Part shown: piece after piece, positions 16,514-27,360 of the stretch | How positions within the stretch are numbered: the stretch's first letter is position 1 | Layout of the letters: each line of letters begins with the position of its first letter | Origin: Lachnospiraceae bacterium | Lineage (GTDB): Bacteria; Bacillota; Clostridia; Lachnospirales; Lachnospiraceae | Reading direction: 5' to 3' | DNA length: 45,902 bases | Assembly (NCBI GenBank): GCA_017511045.1 | Contig: JAFWLM010000018.1 | Coordinates: forward strand, 1-45,902 | The notes under the pieces: model-generated | What the model was told of the DNA's origin: nothing | The model's input: only the letters and a program-made list of their open reading frames with translations | The model's database searches: none | Position numbers and translations under genes: made by a program

Positions 16514-17614
16514 ATGAAAATCACCTGTTCCAAAAATGATCTTTTGAACGGAATAAATATTGCACTTCGTGCAGTTCCGGGAAAAACAACGCTTCCTATT
16601 TTGGAATCTTTTCTGATTGACGCAAGTGGAGATATCCGCATTATTACGAATGACAATGATATGGGAATTGAAACCTGTGTTGATGGTAAAATTGAGAGTC
16701 CCGGAAAGATTGCAATCAATGCAAGAATTTTCAGTGAGATTGTAAGAAAGCTTCCTGATAATCAGGTTACGCTTGATACCAGTTCTAATTATAAGATGAA
16801 AGTGACCTGCGAAGATTCCGAGTTTGTCTTAAATGGAAATAATCCAAATGAGTTTCCGGAGCTTCCGCAGACCAATACGGAAAATAAGATTTCGATTTCC
16901 CAGTTTACATTAAAAGAGCTGATCCGTCAGACGATCTTCTCAATTGCTCAGAATGATGCAAATGCCATCATGAGAGGTGAATTATTTGAAATCGACGGAA
17001 AGATGATCAAAGTCATTTCCTTAGACAGCCACCGGATTTCTATCAGAAAAGAAGAGTTGGCATTTGAATATGAACCTTGCAAAGTGATCGTTCCTGGAAA
17101 AACTTTGAATGAAATCAGCAGAATCTTAGGTTCTGAAAAAGAAGATATCGTAGATATTACTTTTGATAAGAAGTTTATCAAATTTGCGTTTGGAAATACG
17201 GTAGTAGTATCCCGACTGATCGAGGGAGAATACTTCAACGTAGAGCAGATGATTTCTTCTGATTATGAAACTTCTGTAAAAGTTAACCGCAGCGATTTCT
17301 TTAACAGTATCGACAGAGCTTTTACTCTTACAAGAGAAGGGGAGAAAAAACCGGTCATTTTAGATATTCAGGACGGAGAGATGAATATTGATATTTCTTC
17401 TTCTGTCGGATCTATGAACAGCCACCTTTATATCAATAAAGAGGGTAAGGATCTTGTGATCGGCTTCAACCCGAGATTTTTCATTGAAGCATTGAAAGTG
17501 ATTGATGATGAGGAGATTTCAATCTACTTTGTAAATTCCAACGCACCATGCTTTATCAAGAGTAAAGAAGGAGAATATATTTACATCATTCTTCCGGTAA
17601 ATATCAACAGATAA
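16514..17614 (+). CDS. dnaN: DNA polymerase III beta subunit (sliding clamp)
   Basis: Ring-shaped processivity clamp, 366 aa, three repeats of the clamp fold. The N-terminus MKITCSKNDLLNGINIALRAVPGKTTLPILES and the internal SHRISIRKEEL are typical; the C-terminus ends with the conserved IYIILPVNINR. AAAGGAG lies about 10 nt before ATG 16514. It follows dnaA after the downstream DnaA-box region and is followed after 1 bp by the S4-domain gene. Confidence 0.97.
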   Translation: MKITCSKNDLLNGINIALRAVPGKTTLPILESFLIDASGDIRIITNDNDMGIETCVDGKIESPGKIAINARIFSEIVRKLPDNQVTLDTSSNYKMKVTCEDSEFVLNGNNPNEFPELPQTNTENKISISQFTLKELIRQTIFSIAQNDANAIMRGELFEIDGKMIKVISLDSHRISIRKEELAFEYEPCKVIVPGKTLNEISRILGSEKEDIVDITFDKKFIKFAFGNTVVVSRLIEGEYFNVEQMISSDYETSVKVNRSDFFNSIDRAFTLTREGEKKPVILDIQDGEMNIDISSSVGSMNSHLYINKEGKDLVIGFNPRFFIEALKVIDDEEISIYFVNSNAPCFIKSKEGEYIYIILPVNINR

Positions 17615-17615
17615 G

Positions 17616-17825
17616 ATGGAAAAGATTTTCTTAAGAGAAGAATATATAAAACTCGGACAGGCACTGAAGGCAGCCGGTCTTGTTGGCAGCGGAGTAGATG
17701 CAAAAATGGTGATTGCTGATGGCCTGGTGACAGTGAATGGTGAGGTGGAATACCAGAGAGGAAAAAAATTAAGAAACGGAGACCGCGTAGAATATAACGG
17801 AGAGACGATTCTTATATGCGAATAA
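17616..17825 (+). CDS. S4-domain RNA-binding protein (YaaA/RlbA type)
   Basis: 69-aa S4-domain protein always found between dnaN and recF in Firmicutes. The S4 motif is clear: IKLGQALKAAGLVGSGVDAK, then VTVNGEVEYQRGKKLRNGD. In Bacillus the homologue YaaA/RlbA is implicated in ribosome assembly. It starts 1 bp after dnaN and its end overlaps recF by 10 bp, showing translational coupling. Confidence 0.93.
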   Translation: MEKIFLREEYIKLGQALKAAGLVGSGVDAKMVIADGLVTVNGEVEYQRGKKLRNGDRVEYNGETILICE

Positions 17826-18910
17826 ATACGCTGGAACTGAAAAATTACAGAAATTATGAATCGCTTTCTATCTCGTTTGATCCGGGAGTCAATATTATCT
17901 ACGGGGAAAATGCGCAGGGAAAGACAAATATCTTAGAAAGCATTTATATGTGCGGACTGGGAAAGAGCCATCGGCGGAGCAAAGAAAATGAGATCATTCG
18001 CCTTGGATGTAAAGAAGCGCATATTAAAGGAGAATTTTCTGAAGATGGTTTTTCTGAACGAATCGATATCCATTTAAAAAAATCCGGAGGAAAAGGAATT
18101 GCAGTAAACCGGATTCCGATCAAAAGAATCAGTGAACTGTATGGAAAGGTCAGCGTTGTGATCTTTTCTCCGGAAGATCTGGAACTGATCAAGAGAGGAC
18201 CATCCCATCGCAGAAATTTTATTAATCAAGAATTATGTCAGATTGATCCGATCTATGTCGAGGATCTGATCAATTATTCCAAAATATTAAAACAACGGCA
18301 TGAGCTGTTAAAAAAACTGGATAGTGCTGCAGAAAAGAAAGAGGAATTACTGGAAACCTTAGACATTTGGGATCTGCAGCTGGTTCAATTTGGGGCAAAA
18401 ATCATCGGCCGGCGGAGAAAGTTCATAGAAGAGATCAACGAATGTATCTTTGATATCCACTATGATCTGACCGAAGGAAAAGAAAAACTGAAGCTGGTCT
18501 ATGATCCATCTGTTACAGAAGAGGAGTTTTATGAAGAACTCTTAAGGAACAGGGAACGGGATAAGATTTATAAAAATACGTCGGTTGGCCCCCACCGGGA
18601 TGATCTGCTTTTTTATGAACAGGAAAAGGACCTTAAAATCTTCGGAAGTCAGGGGCAACAGCGAACCTGTGTGCTTTCCTTAAAGCTCGCAGAGATCAGG
18701 ATGATCGAAGAAGCAAAAAGAGAAAAGCCGATCCTGCTTTTGGATGATGTTCTTTCCGAACTCGACAGGAACCGGCAGGAAAAACTCCTGAAAGGAATGG
18801 GTGACACACAAACGATCATCACCTGTACCGGAATGGATGAATTTATTGAAAACGAAATAGGTACTGCAAAGAAGTTTTATATCAAAGAAGCGACAGTTAC
18901 AGAAAGATAA
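17816..18910 (+). CDS. recF: DNA replication and repair protein RecF
   Basis: SMC-like ATPase that loads RecA at gaps with RecO and RecR, 364 aa. Walker A is GENAQGKTNILESIYMCGLG; the ABC signature region is FGSQGQQRTCVLSLKLAE and Walker B is PILLLDDVLSELD, the three RecF hallmarks. It overlaps the S4 gene and precedes gyrB by 12 bp. Confidence 0.97.
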   Translation: MRINTLELKNYRNYESLSISFDPGVNIIYGENAQGKTNILESIYMCGLGKSHRRSKENEIIRLGCKEAHIKGEFSEDGFSERIDIHLKKSGGKGIAVNRIPIKRISELYGKVSVVIFSPEDLELIKRGPSHRRNFINQELCQIDPIYVEDLINYSKILKQRHELLKKLDSAAEKKEELLETLDIWDLQLVQFGAKIIGRRRKFIEEINECIFDIHYDLTEGKEKLKLVYDPSVTEEEFYEELLRNRERDKIYKNTSVGPHRDDLLFYEQEKDLKIFGSQGQQRTCVLSLKLAEIRMIEEAKREKPILLLDDVLSELDRNRQEKLLKGMGDTQTIITCTGMDEFIENEIGTAKKFYIKEATVTER

Positions 18911-18922
18911 GAAGGATAAAGA

Positions 18923-20869
18923 ATGGCAGAAAACAAAGATTTAAGAGACACAGAAGTAACAGAAGAATACGGTGCGGATAATATCCAGGTACTGGAAGGA
19001 CTCGAAGCAGTCAGAAAACGTCCGGGAATGTATATCGGAAGTATTTCTTCGAGAGGACTTCATCATCTGGTATATGAGATCGTAGATAATGCGGTTGATG
19101 AGGCGCTTGCCGGATATTGCACAGAGATCACTGTTACGATCAATCCGGACGATTCCATTACCGTTGTGGATAACGGACGCGGTATTCCGACGGGAATCAA
19201 CCATAAAGAAGGCGTTTCCGCAGTAGAACTGGTATTTACAAAACTTCATGCCGGCGGAAAATTCGGCGGCGGAGGATATAAGGTATCCGGCGGACTGCAT
19301 GGTGTTGGCGCATCTGTTGTTAACGCGCTGTCCGAATATCTTGACGTTACGATCTACAGAGAAGGAAAGATCCATCACCAGGAGTATTCCAGGGGACATG
19401 CGAAACATGAGCTTGAAATCCTGGGTGAGTGCCCATTGGAAAGAACAGGTTCAACGATCACCTTCCTTCCGGACCGCGAGATCTTTGAAGAGACCGTCTA
19501 TGATTTCGGAGTTCTTCAGAGACGGCTGCGCGAAATGGCTTTTCTTACCAAAGGACTGAAGATCAACCTGGTTGATACCCGTGAAGGCAAAGAACAGGAA
19601 AAGACCTTCCATTATGAAGGCGGAATCAAGGAATTCGTAGCCTATATCAACCGGACCTCTTCTCCTTTATATGATGACATCCTTTATTTTGAGGGAAATA
19701 AGAACAGTGTTGCCGTGGAAGTGGCAATGCAGCATAACGATGGTTATAACGAAGGCATCTATACTTTCGTAAATAATATCAATACACCGGAAGGCGGAAC
19801 GCATCTTGAAGGATTAAAGAGAGCGCTGACCCGTGTGTTCAATGACTATGCAAGAAACAATAAGATCTTAAAAGAAAAAGAATCCAATCTTTCCGGCGAG
19901 GATATCCGTGAAGGCTTAAGTGCGATCGTTTCTGTTAAGGTCGAAGACCCGCAGTTTGAAGGACAGACAAAACAGAAACTCGGAAACAGCGAAGCAAGAG
20001 CTGCCGTGGAATCCATCGTCAGTGAACAGCTGACCTATTATCTCGAGCAGAATCCGCAGGTCGCAAAGACGATCTGTGAAAAATCACTCCTTGCACAGCG
20101 CGCAAGAGACGCGGCAAGAAAAGCAAGAGAAGCAACCAGAAAGAGCCCGCTTGCAGGCGGCGGTCTTCCGGGAAAACTGGCAGACTGTTCGGATAAGAAT
20201 CCGGAAAACTGTGAGATCTTTATTGTTGAGGGAGATTCTGCAGGAGGAAGCGCAAAGAAAGCAAGGATCCGAAAAACACAGGCGATCCTGCCTCTCCGCG
20301 GAAAGATCCTGAATGTCGAGAAGGCAAGACTGGACCGTATCTTAGGAAATGCGGAGATCCGGACAATGATCACTGCATTCGGAACCGGTATCCACGAGGA
20401 CTTTGATATTTCCAAGCTGAGATATCACAAGATCATCATCATGACGGATGCCGATGTCGACGGTGCCCATATTGCGACGCTCCTTCTGACATTCTTCTAC
20501 CGCTTTATGCCGGAGCTGATCAAAGAAGGACATGTGTATCTTGCAAAACCGCCGCTGTATCAGGTGACCAGAAATAAAAAACAGTATTATGCATACAGCG
20601 ATGCAGAGCTGAACCAGATTTTAGAAGAGATCGGCAGAGATAACCAGAATAAGATCCAGCGTTACAAAGGTCTTGGAGAAATGGATGCAAGCCAGCTCTG
20701 GGAGACGACCATGGATCCGGAAACAAGGATACTCTCAAAAGTTGTGATTGATGATGAGAATCCGCAGGATCTGGATGTCACCTTTACAACGCTGATGGGT
20801 GATGAGGTCGAGCCAAGAAGAGAATTTATTGAAACAAATGCAAAATATGCAACGAACATAGACATTTAA
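18923..20869 (+). CDS. gyrB: DNA gyrase subunit B
   Basis: ATPase subunit of gyrase, 648 aa, the normal Gram-positive size without the enterobacterial insert. The GHKL ATPase has [15 protein letters not shown] and GRGIPTG; the transducer follows. The Toprim domain has [13 protein letters not shown] and the metal-binding [17 protein letters not shown]. The C-terminus ends [17 protein letters not shown], typical GyrB. gyrA follows after 12 bp. Confidence 0.98.
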   Translation: MAENKDLRDTEVTEEYGADNIQVLEGLEAVRKRPGMYIGSISSRGLHHLVYEIVDNAVDEALAGYCTEITVTINPDDSITVVDNGRGIPTGINHKEGVSAVELVFTKLHAGGKFGGGGYKVSGGLHGVGASVVNALSEYLDVTIYREGKIHHQEYSRGHAKHELEILGECPLERTGSTITFLPDREIFEETVYDFGVLQRRLREMAFLTKGLKINLVDTREGKEQEKTFHYEGGIKEFVAYINRTSSPLYDDILYFEGNKNSVAVEVAMQHNDGYNEGIYTFVNNINTPEGGTHLEGLKRALTRVFNDYARNNKILKEKESNLSGEDIREGLSAIVSVKVEDPQFEGQTKQKLGNSEARAAVESIVSEQLTYYLEQNPQVAKTICEKSLLAQRARDAARKAREATRKSPLAGGGLPGKLADCSDKNPENCEIFIVEGDSAGGSAKKARIRKTQAILPLRGKILNVEKARLDRILGNAEIRTMITAFGTGIHEDFDISKLRYHKIIIMTDADVDGAHIATLLLTFFYRFMPELIKEGHVYLAKPPLYQVTRNKKQYYAYSDAELNQILEEIGRDNQNKIQRYKGLGEMDASQLWETTMDPETRILSKVVIDDENPQDLDVTFTTLMGDEVEPRREFIETNAKYATNIDI

Positions 20870-20881
20870 AAGGGGAACTGA

Positions 20882-23404
20882 ATGGACGAACATATCTTTG
20901 ACAAAATAGAAGAAGTCGATCTGAAACAGACCATGGAGAACTCCTACATCGATTACGCGATGAGCGTTATCGCATCCAGAGCTCTTCCGGATGTTAGGGA
21001 TGGTTTGAAACCGGTACAGCGCCGCGTGCTGTATTCCATGATCGAGTTAAATAATGGTCCGGACAAGCCGCACAGAAAATGTGCCCGTATCGTCGGTGAT
21101 ACCATGGGTAAGTACCACCCGCACGGAGACTCCTCCATTTATGGAGCTTTGGTCAACATGGCACAGGAGTGGTCAACCAGATATCCGCTGGTAGACGGAC
21201 ATGGAAACTTCGGATCGGAAGACGGTGACGGAGCAGCCGCAATGCGATATACAGAAGCAAGGCTTTCGAAGATCGCAATGGAGATGCTTGCCGATATCAA
21301 TAAAAATACCGTAGACTTTGTTCCGAACTTTGATGAAACGGAAAAAGAGCCGGTCGTTCTTCCGGCCAGATATCCAAATCTTTTAGCAAACGGAACCACC
21401 GGTATTGCCGTTGGTATGGCGACGAATATTCCTCCGCATAACCTTACGGAGCTGGTCGATGCAGTCGTAAAGATCATTGATGACAAGATCGCAGATGCGG
21501 AAACGACGATCGAAGATGTGATGAAGATCGTAAAGGGTCCTGATTTTCCGACCGGGGCAACGATCTTAGGCCGCAGAGGAATCGAGGACGCATACCGTAC
21601 CGGCCGCGGAAAGATCAAGATCCGTGCCGTATCGGAAATCGAGCCAATGGAAGGCGGAAAGAACCGGATCGTCATTACCGAACTTCCGTACCTTGTAAAT
21701 AAAGCAAAGCTGGTTGAAAAGATCGGCGATCTTCATAAAGATAAAAAGATCGATGGTATCACGGACCTTCGTGACGAAACCGACCAGACCGGACCCCGGG
21801 TGGTCATCGAACTCAGAAAAGATGTCAATCCGAACGTCATCTTAAATCAGCTTTATAAACATACCCAGCTTCAGGACAGCTTTGGCGTGATCATGCTGGC
21901 CCTGGTCAACAACGAGCCGAAGATTTTTAATCTTCTGGAGATGCTTTCCTATTATCTGAAACATCAGGAAGATGTCGTTACCAGAAGAACCAAATATGAT
22001 CTGAACAAAGCGGAAGAACGCGCGCATATCTTAGAAGGTCTGCTGATCGCACTCGATAATATCGATGAAGTCATCCGCATCGTCCGCGGAAGCCGTACTA
22101 CGCAGGATGCCAAGAATGCATTATGTGAACGTTTCGGCTTAGATGATGTTCAGGCTCAGGCGATCGTTGACATGAGGATCCGTGCCCTGACAGGTCTCGA
22201 AAGAGAAAAACTGGAAGAAGAGCATGCGGAACTCTTAGAAAAGATCAAATATTACAAAGCCATCTTAGGTGATGAGAAAAAACTGCTCGGCGTGATCAAA
22301 GAAGAGATCATCATCATGAAAGAAAAATATGGCGATGAAAGAAAAACTTCGATCGGCATCGATGATGGAGAGCTTGAAGACGAGGATCTCATTCCGGATG
22401 ACAGCACTGTGATCACGATGACGCGTCTTGGTTACATCAAGAGAATGGATATCGACAACTTCAAGGAGCAGAACCGCGGAGGCAAGGGCATCAAGGGAAT
22501 GCAGACGCTCGACGAGGATGTGATCGACCGGATGTTCATTACAACGGCACATCACAGAATGCTGTTCTTTACCAATACCGGACGAGTTTATCTCCTGAAA
22601 GCATATCAGATTCCGGAAGCTTCCCGTACAGCGAGAGGAACGGCAATCGTCAATCTTCTTCAGCTGCAGCCGGGAGAGCGGATCGCAACTGCGATGGTCA
22701 TTGAGCAGTTCGATGGAGCTGAGAACCTGCTGATGGCAACCAAAAAGGGTCTGATCAAGAAGACCCCGCTCAAAGATTATTCAAATATCAGGCAGACCGG
22801 AATCATCGCCATCAGTTTGAGAGAAGATGACGAACTGATCGATGTTGATATGACGGATGGAAAACGTGAGATCATTCTGATCACCAAAGGCGGAAAGAGT
22901 ATCCGGTTCAATGAAGAAGAAGTTCGTGCAACCGGAAGATCTTCCATGGGCGTTACCGGCATGAAGCTTTCTGCAGGAGATGAGGTCATCACGCTTGCTT
23001 TAGATGTCCAGGGAGACGATATCCTCTTTGCGACAGAAAACGGCATGGGCAAGAGAACGAAGTTTGAAGAGTTCAAAGCGCAGCACCGCGGCGGTATGGG
23101 CGTGCTTTGCTATAAGGTGACAGAGCGTACCGGACAGCTTGTTGCTGCAAGTGCTGTTAATGACGGCGATCAGATCATGCTGATCACGAATGGAGGTATT
23201 GTTATGAGGACCTCTGTTGACAGCGTTTCCGTGATCGGAAGAAATACGCAGGGTGTTAAGATCATCAGTATTGATAAGGACAGTGAGGTAAAACTGGCTG
23301 GAATGGCAAGGCTGTCTGCGGAATTCCTGGAAGAGGAAGAAGCGGAAGAGACAATCGAGCCAGAAACGGCTGAAGGAGACCCTGATGTTTCAGATCGTAT
23401 CTGA
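20882..23404 (+). CDS. gyrA: DNA gyrase subunit A
   Basis: DNA-cleaving subunit of gyrase, 840 aa. Catalytic Tyr123 is in [12 protein letters not shown]. The GyrA-box is QNRGGKG (consensus QRRGGKG), followed by six beta-pinwheel blades, so this is GyrA and not ParC. In the quinolone-determining region [13 protein letters not shown], Ser84 matches E. coli Ser83 but the position of Asp87 is Gly88; this may be the natural state in the lineage. The acidic tail ends [19 protein letters not shown]. Its last 20 bp overlap degV. Confidence 0.98.
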   Translation: MDEHIFDKIEEVDLKQTMENSYIDYAMSVIASRALPDVRDGLKPVQRRVLYSMIELNNGPDKPHRKCARIVGDTMGKYHPHGDSSIYGALVNMAQEWSTRYPLVDGHGNFGSEDGDGAAAMRYTEARLSKIAMEMLADINKNTVDFVPNFDETEKEPVVLPARYPNLLANGTTGIAVGMATNIPPHNLTELVDAVVKIIDDKIADAETTIEDVMKIVKGPDFPTGATILGRRGIEDAYRTGRGKIKIRAVSEIEPMEGGKNRIVITELPYLVNKAKLVEKIGDLHKDKKIDGITDLRDETDQTGPRVVIELRKDVNPNVILNQLYKHTQLQDSFGVIMLALVNNEPKIFNLLEMLSYYLKHQEDVVTRRTKYDLNKAEERAHILEGLLIALDNIDEVIRIVRGSRTTQDAKNALCERFGLDDVQAQAIVDMRIRALTGLEREKLEEEHAELLEKIKYYKAILGDEKKLLGVIKEEIIIMKEKYGDERKTSIGIDDGELEDEDLIPDDSTVITMTRLGYIKRMDIDNFKEQNRGGKGIKGMQTLDEDVIDRMFITTAHHRMLFFTNTGRVYLLKAYQIPEASRTARGTAIVNLLQLQPGERIATAMVIEQFDGAENLLMATKKGLIKKTPLKDYSNIRQTGIIAISLREDDELIDVDMTDGKREIILITKGGKSIRFNEEEVRATGRSSMGVTGMKLSAGDEVITLALDVQGDDILFATENGMGKRTKFEEFKAQHRGGMGVLCYKVTERTGQLVAASAVNDGDQIMLITNGGIVMRTSVDSVSVIGRNTQGVKIISIDKDSEVKLAGMARLSAEFLEEEEAEETIEPETAEGDPDVSDRI

Positions 23405-24272
23405 CGGGAGCTGTGATCTGTCTCCGGAACAACTTAAGACTGCAGGAATCGTTACAGTTCCTTTCTATGTTACATTGGACGGAAAGACCTTTCGAAAAGA
23501 AGCAGAGGAACTATCGGTCAGGGAGTTTTATGAATATTGTATTTCCCATCCGGAATGTGCTCCGAAAACATCTATGCCCTCGGCAGAAGATTATGTCCGG
23601 GCGTTTCGGCCTATCCTCGAACAGGGAAAGGATATCCTTTGTTACTGTATCACAAAACAATTCTCCGGTTCTGTTAACAGTGCGCTTGCCGCAAAAGCAT
23701 CTCTTCAGGAAGCGTATCCGGACCGAAGGATCCAGATCGTGGATTCCACTTTGGTCACCGGCCTTCAGGGGGCCCTTCTGCTTGAGCTTTCAAAATATGC
23801 GAAAAGCGGTCATTCGCTTCAGGAAACGTATGAACGGGGAGAAGAAATCAAAAAAAACGCTGTTCTCTATTTTACGATCGAAGATCTTTCTTACCTTGCA
23901 AGAGGCGGAAGGATTGGGAAACTGACAGATAAGGCGGTCCGGAGCTTTAACCTCCACCCGCTGATCTGTTTTAAAGAGAGCGGACTCCATCTGATCGGAG
24001 TCAGCATCGGCAGACAGAATTCTTTTGATAAATTAACAGAAATCGTAAAGAAACTCCTTCAGAAACAGAACCTCGATCTGGACCACTATACATTCGGGTT
24101 CGGCTGGGGACTGGATAGAGAAGAAGCGGAACCGTGTTTTCTCCAGATCCGAAACGTCTTTCGGGAACGGTTTGGAACCGTTCCGGATTTTATTCCGATT
24201 CAGGTTGGCGCTACGATCGGTGTTCATACCGGGCCGAAACCGGTCGGATTCGGCTTCATAGAAAAAGCCTGA
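23385..24272 (+). CDS. DegV family fatty-acid-binding protein
   Basis: 295-aa DegV protein; the family (FakB) presents fatty acids to the kinase FakA for phosphorylation and phospholipid synthesis. The opening [13 protein letters not shown] and the [14 protein letters not shown] segment with Thr/Ser lining the carboxylate pocket are visible, as is [11 protein letters not shown] and the C-terminal [19 protein letters not shown]. It starts inside the gyrA 3' end (ATG 23385, AAGGAG 8 nt upstream), so it belongs to the gyrase operon. No fakA is in the window. Confidence 0.93.
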   Translation: MFQIVSDGSCDLSPEQLKTAGIVTVPFYVTLDGKTFRKEAEELSVREFYEYCISHPECAPKTSMPSAEDYVRAFRPILEQGKDILCYCITKQFSGSVNSALAAKASLQEAYPDRRIQIVDSTLVTGLQGALLLELSKYAKSGHSLQETYERGEEIKKNAVLYFTIEDLSYLARGGRIGKLTDKAVRSFNLHPLICFKESGLHLIGVSIGRQNSFDKLTEIVKKLLQKQNLDLDHYTFGFGWGLDREEAEPCFLQIRNVFRERFGTVPDFIPIQVGATIGVHTGPKPVGFGFIEKA

Positions 24273-24296
24273 AGGAAGGAGCGATTCCTACGGAGA

Positions 24297-24575
24297 TGTT
24301 GGATAATTCCGGAAAAAAAACTTAACCGGATCAAAGGATACGCGATACCGATCGTGTCGGTCTTTATCCTTCCCTACATCTGGTCATATGCCTATTGGGC
24401 GATGGGACCGATGGTAGTTTCCAAATGTAAAAAAGAGCATTTTGCCGACTTCATGGCTGCGATCCTTGTAGCCTGTGTAGCGGGTACACTTGTTCTCGCA
24501 TTTTTCCCTACTTATATGGACAGGGTTGCCGAGCGCCTTTTTGCCAAAGGGAAGATCAAAAGAGCAGGAAAGTAA
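24297..24575 (+). pseudogene. Frameshifted, truncated PAP2-like membrane phosphatase remnant
   Basis: An ATG at 24297 preceded by GGAG opens MLDNSGKK and hits a stop right after an A8 run (24313-24320). Removing one A would join it to a 3' frame reading LNRIKGYAIPIVSVFILPYIW and on to the stop at 24575, 92 codons in all. The joined protein has two membrane helices and the FFPTYMDR turn, resembling the N-terminal third of PAP2/Aur1-type phosphatases. The catalytic part (K-x6-RP, SGH, R-x5-H) is absent. It lies 24 bp after degV. An independent GTG start at 24354 is also possible. PAP2 assignment is moderate; it could instead be an unrelated small membrane protein. Confidence 0.5.
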
Positions 24576-24624
24576 GAGCGTATGGCGAATGCCACAGGAC
24601 TTCGGCAATAATAAGATGTTTTAA

Positions 24625-24657
24625 GGGCTGCTGCGATATATGTTTTCGCAGCAGCCC
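24625..24657. terminator. Bidirectional terminator after the gyrase operon
   Basis: GGGCTGCTGCG (24625-24635) pairs perfectly with CGCAGCAGCCC (24647-24657) over an 11-nt loop. TGTTATTTATT follows on plus and TTAAAACAT on minus, so it can serve both gyrB-gyrA-degV and the convergent surface-protein gene. Confidence 0.8.
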
Positions 24658-24682
24658 TGTTATTTATTGCAGTGCAATTTAT

Positions 24683-26848
24683 TTATTCAGATGTTTCGTC
24701 CGTTTCTTTTTCTGTTTCCGTTTCTATTTCTTTTTCTTTTCTTTTCCGTTTTACAAGAACGATGATTATGATAGCAGCGGCAATTACTACGACAGGAATT
24801 GCGATCCAGAGAGCCAGAAGATTATTCGTTCCGTTCTCCGGAGCTGCCGGGACAGATTCTGCTTCCGGAGCAGCGTCGCCTCTTCCATCAATCGTGAGAG
24901 CTGCATCATATGCGTAGTCTTCCGCGTCACCGCCGCTCCAGGATCCGATGCATCCTTCAGGAGCTTCTGCGCCGTCGCCGCCAGGACCGCCGGGACCGCC
25001 AGGGCCACCAGGACCGCCAGGCATTCCGCCTTCTTCACCGCCTTCTGCCGCCGGAGCCTCAACAACTTCAGCAACTGTTTCAAATGCTGCGCTCTCAAGG
25101 TTTTCTGCTGTCAGAACTGTTCCGGCAGCATATTTCTTTGTGCCGACTGTAAGGCTGGAACCGGTACCGACAACGACCTGTCCGTTTCCGGAAATACTGA
25201 GCGTGTCGATCAGAGAAGTTGACGTGACGTTCCATGTTCCGCCGTCTACAGTGATGTTAATGTCATTAGCGCCATTGTCATTGATCAGGTTGCCAACATG
25301 ACCCTGATCAAAGTACTCGGAAATCGTATATTCGGTATTCTGATATCCGAGGATCGCATTCTTAGCTTCCTCATTTTCAGCAGCTAAGGAATTCATTGTA
25401 CCTTTGACAAATGCAGAGCCGTCATATGTTACATGAACTGCGGATGTAGATGCAGCCGCTCCGTTCAAAGTAGCGCCTTCCCCAAGAGTAATATTCAGCG
25501 GGGAACCTTTCAGCGGACCCTGGTCAGAATTATCTGATCCGGATGCGTTATAGATATTTCCATTATATTCTCCATTTGTAAATGTGAAGGTCTGAGCTGC
25601 CGTATCCTGCTGTGCCTGTTCTGTTCTGAAACCGGCTTTCTCCGTATGAGTTGCTGCAAAAACAGGACCGGAATAGCCTTCAACGCCCATATCCGGAGCA
25701 GGGTTTGTTGCGTCATCGTTGTCAATGACCTGAATCAGAACACCGCCGTTGTTAATTGTAGCACCGTCAACAGTAACAGTAGCCGCCTCATTGGAAGATC
25801 CGGTTTTCAACAGGAAAGTAGCAAATTCAGAATTGACTTCTGTTCCCTGCTGAATATCCAGGGCATTGTCTCCCTGATGGAACATGAATCCGAAAGTATC
25901 GGAATTGATGACAGAATTTTTTGTGTCTGTTGCAGTATACGTTTTTGTAGATCCGTCCGCCTGAGCAACGTCATAGGACTGGTCTTTCGTAATACTCTTA
26001 TATGTAGCGCTGCCTCCGGTGAAGATGTTTGCATAGGTTCCGACATTCAGGGTTGAACCTGCGAAGGTCTCAACGGCGTTTCCGATAACGTAGGTTCCAT
26101 AACCGCTTCCGTAGTTTGTTGTATACGGATTATCCTTTGTTACGATCTGTCCTCCTTCTTCCTGAATTGCGATCTTGGACTCGTCTGTGTTGTTCAGTGT
26201 CAGAGAGGTGTTATAAGCGTTAAGATACATATTAGAACCTGAATCTGTGGACAGTACCGCCCATGCCCCTGAAGAAGTCTCAGAATCATAGATGTTAAAT
26301 GTTGAGTTATCGCCTTCAAGGTTTGTGCAGCGGGAGGTTCCCATAATGCCGAGGATCCACGGAGGAGCGACCATAACATTCTGAGCCGCCGTGTTCAGAT
26401 AACCTTGGTAAATTGTTCCGCCATTGGATTGCATTTTGGAATTCTGAACGGTCACCTTTGATCCCGTGTCGTTAAAGATCGGCATTGTTGCAACACCGGT
26501 AGTCTCGATCGTAGAGCTGTCGATCAGAACATCTGAGTTTCCGAAAACAGCAACTGCGGCACCTTTTCCTGAAAAGTCACAGGTATCGGTTCCGTCTGCG
26601 TTCGTATTCAGTTTGATCGTGGTGTCTTTGATGGTGTAATCTTTGTCGATAATAAGAAACCCATTGTGGCCGCTTGCACTGTCGTCGATCACAACTCCAT
26701 CTGCACCGTTCTCATCATAAGTGCCGGCAGAGATCCGTTCGGTTTTTGCGTCCGCTCCGGAAGCAAAGGTCGTAAAACTAACCAATCCGCCGGACATACC
26801 GATTGCAACGGCAACCGCCATCGCACCAGCTAGAATGCGCTTTTTCAT
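24683..26848 (-). CDS. Beta-helix-like surface protein with Gly-Pro-Gly tract and C-terminal membrane anchor
   Basis: 721-aa exported protein. The signal peptide is residues 1-30 (cut near TTFASG). Residues about 35-600 are Asn/Thr/Gly/Asp-rich with repeated short beta-strand pieces such as VTVQNSKMQSNGG, STLNVGTYANI, VTVDGATINNGG and ITVDGGTWNVTS, the look of a right-handed beta-helix adhesin or passenger. A collagen-like tract of GGP triplets lies at about 609-628. A C-terminal helix (about 678-700, LLALWIAIPVVVIAAAIIII) is followed by KRKRKEK and an acidic Glu/Thr tail; there is no LPXTG motif, so it is membrane-anchored, not sortase-anchored. RBS AAAGGAGG precedes the ATG. Ligand unknown. 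Confidence 0.8.
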   Translation of the reverse strand: MKKRILAGAMAVAVAIGMSGGLVSFTTFASGADAKTERISAGTYDENGADGVVIDDSASGHNGFLIIDKDYTIKDTTIKLNTNADGTDTCDFSGKGAAVAVFGNSDVLIDSSTIETTGVATMPIFNDTGSKVTVQNSKMQSNGGTIYQGYLNTAAQNVMVAPPWILGIMGTSRCTNLEGDNSTFNIYDSETSSGAWAVLSTDSGSNMYLNAYNTSLTLNNTDESKIAIQEEGGQIVTKDNPYTTNYGSGYGTYVIGNAVETFAGSTLNVGTYANIFTGGSATYKSITKDQSYDVAQADGSTKTYTATDTKNSVINSDTFGFMFHQGDNALDIQQGTEVNSEFATFLLKTGSSNEAATVTVDGATINNGGVLIQVIDNDDATNPAPDMGVEGYSGPVFAATHTEKAGFRTEQAQQDTAAQTFTFTNGEYNGNIYNASGSDNSDQGPLKGSPLNITLGEGATLNGAAASTSAVHVTYDGSAFVKGTMNSLAAENEEAKNAILGYQNTEYTISEYFDQGHVGNLINDNGANDINITVDGGTWNVTSTSLIDTLSISGNGQVVVGTGSSLTVGTKKYAAGTVLTAENLESAAFETVAEVVEAPAAEGGEEGGMPGGPGGPGGPGGPGGDGAEAPEGCIGSWSGGDAEDYAYDAALTIDGRGDAAPEAESVPAAPENGTNNLLALWIAIPVVVIAAAIIIIVLVKRKRKEKEIETETEKETDETSE

Positions 26849-27011
26849 TTACTATTATCCTCCTTTTCTCAGCAGGTCTTCCCGCCTGGTCTTTTGTGAC
26901 AACAGTTTATTAGAAGAAAAGAAGGATGACTATCATTTTTAAACTTGTAGCCTTACAATTCCTGTCTGAAAAGAGCCTTTCCGAAACAGATGGACCTGGC
27001 CGGGCGGTGAC

Positions 27012-27040
27012 TTGAATTTGTTGCGGATGCTGTGTATGAT
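27012..27040 (+). promoter_or_regulatory. Predicted promoter of the DUF4190-like gene
   Basis: -35 TTGAAT (27012-27017), 17-nt spacer, -10 TATGAT (27035-27040). AAAGGAG follows at 27056-27062 before ATG 27073. Confidence 0.65.
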
Positions 27041-27072
27041 AAACAGAACATAATGAAAGGAGACGTGAAAAT

Positions 27073-27336
27073 ATGGAACAAAATCGTAATCTTCCAACCC
27101 CTGGAAGCATTCTGGCATTTGGAATCATTGGTCTTGCAACCTGCGGAACAGGAATCATCGGTTTGATTTTTTCTATTATTGCTATTTCCAAAGCAGGAAA
27201 GTTCAGACAGGGCACTACAGAAAGATCCGGACAGGTCAATACAGGAAGAGCACTTGGAATCGTAGGATTGATTCTCAGTATCCTGATGATTATCCTCTGG
27301 ATCATTTTGATCATTGTTGGCGCTTTTAACCAATAA
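27073..27336 (+). CDS. Small DUF4190-like two-helix membrane protein
   Basis: 87 aa, two hydrophobic helices (about 12-38 and 60-84) joined by a charged loop with KAGKFRQGTTERSG. The layout PGSILAFGIIGLATCGTGIIGLIFSIIAISKAGK, then GRALGIVGLILSI, fits the DUF4190 class of small Gram-positive membrane proteins of unknown function. It has its own promoter and a strong terminator, so it is monocistronic. Confidence 0.75.
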   Translation: MEQNRNLPTPGSILAFGIIGLATCGTGIIGLIFSIIAISKAGKFRQGTTERSGQVNTGRALGIVGLILSILMIILWIILIIVGAFNQ

Positions 27337-27360
27337 GATCTAATTTCAATATTCAAAGTG

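Noticed and set aside
24975-25025. Short tandem repeat that might be a CRISPR-like array
   Set aside because: It is a coding GGP repeat without spacers, in frame within the surface protein.
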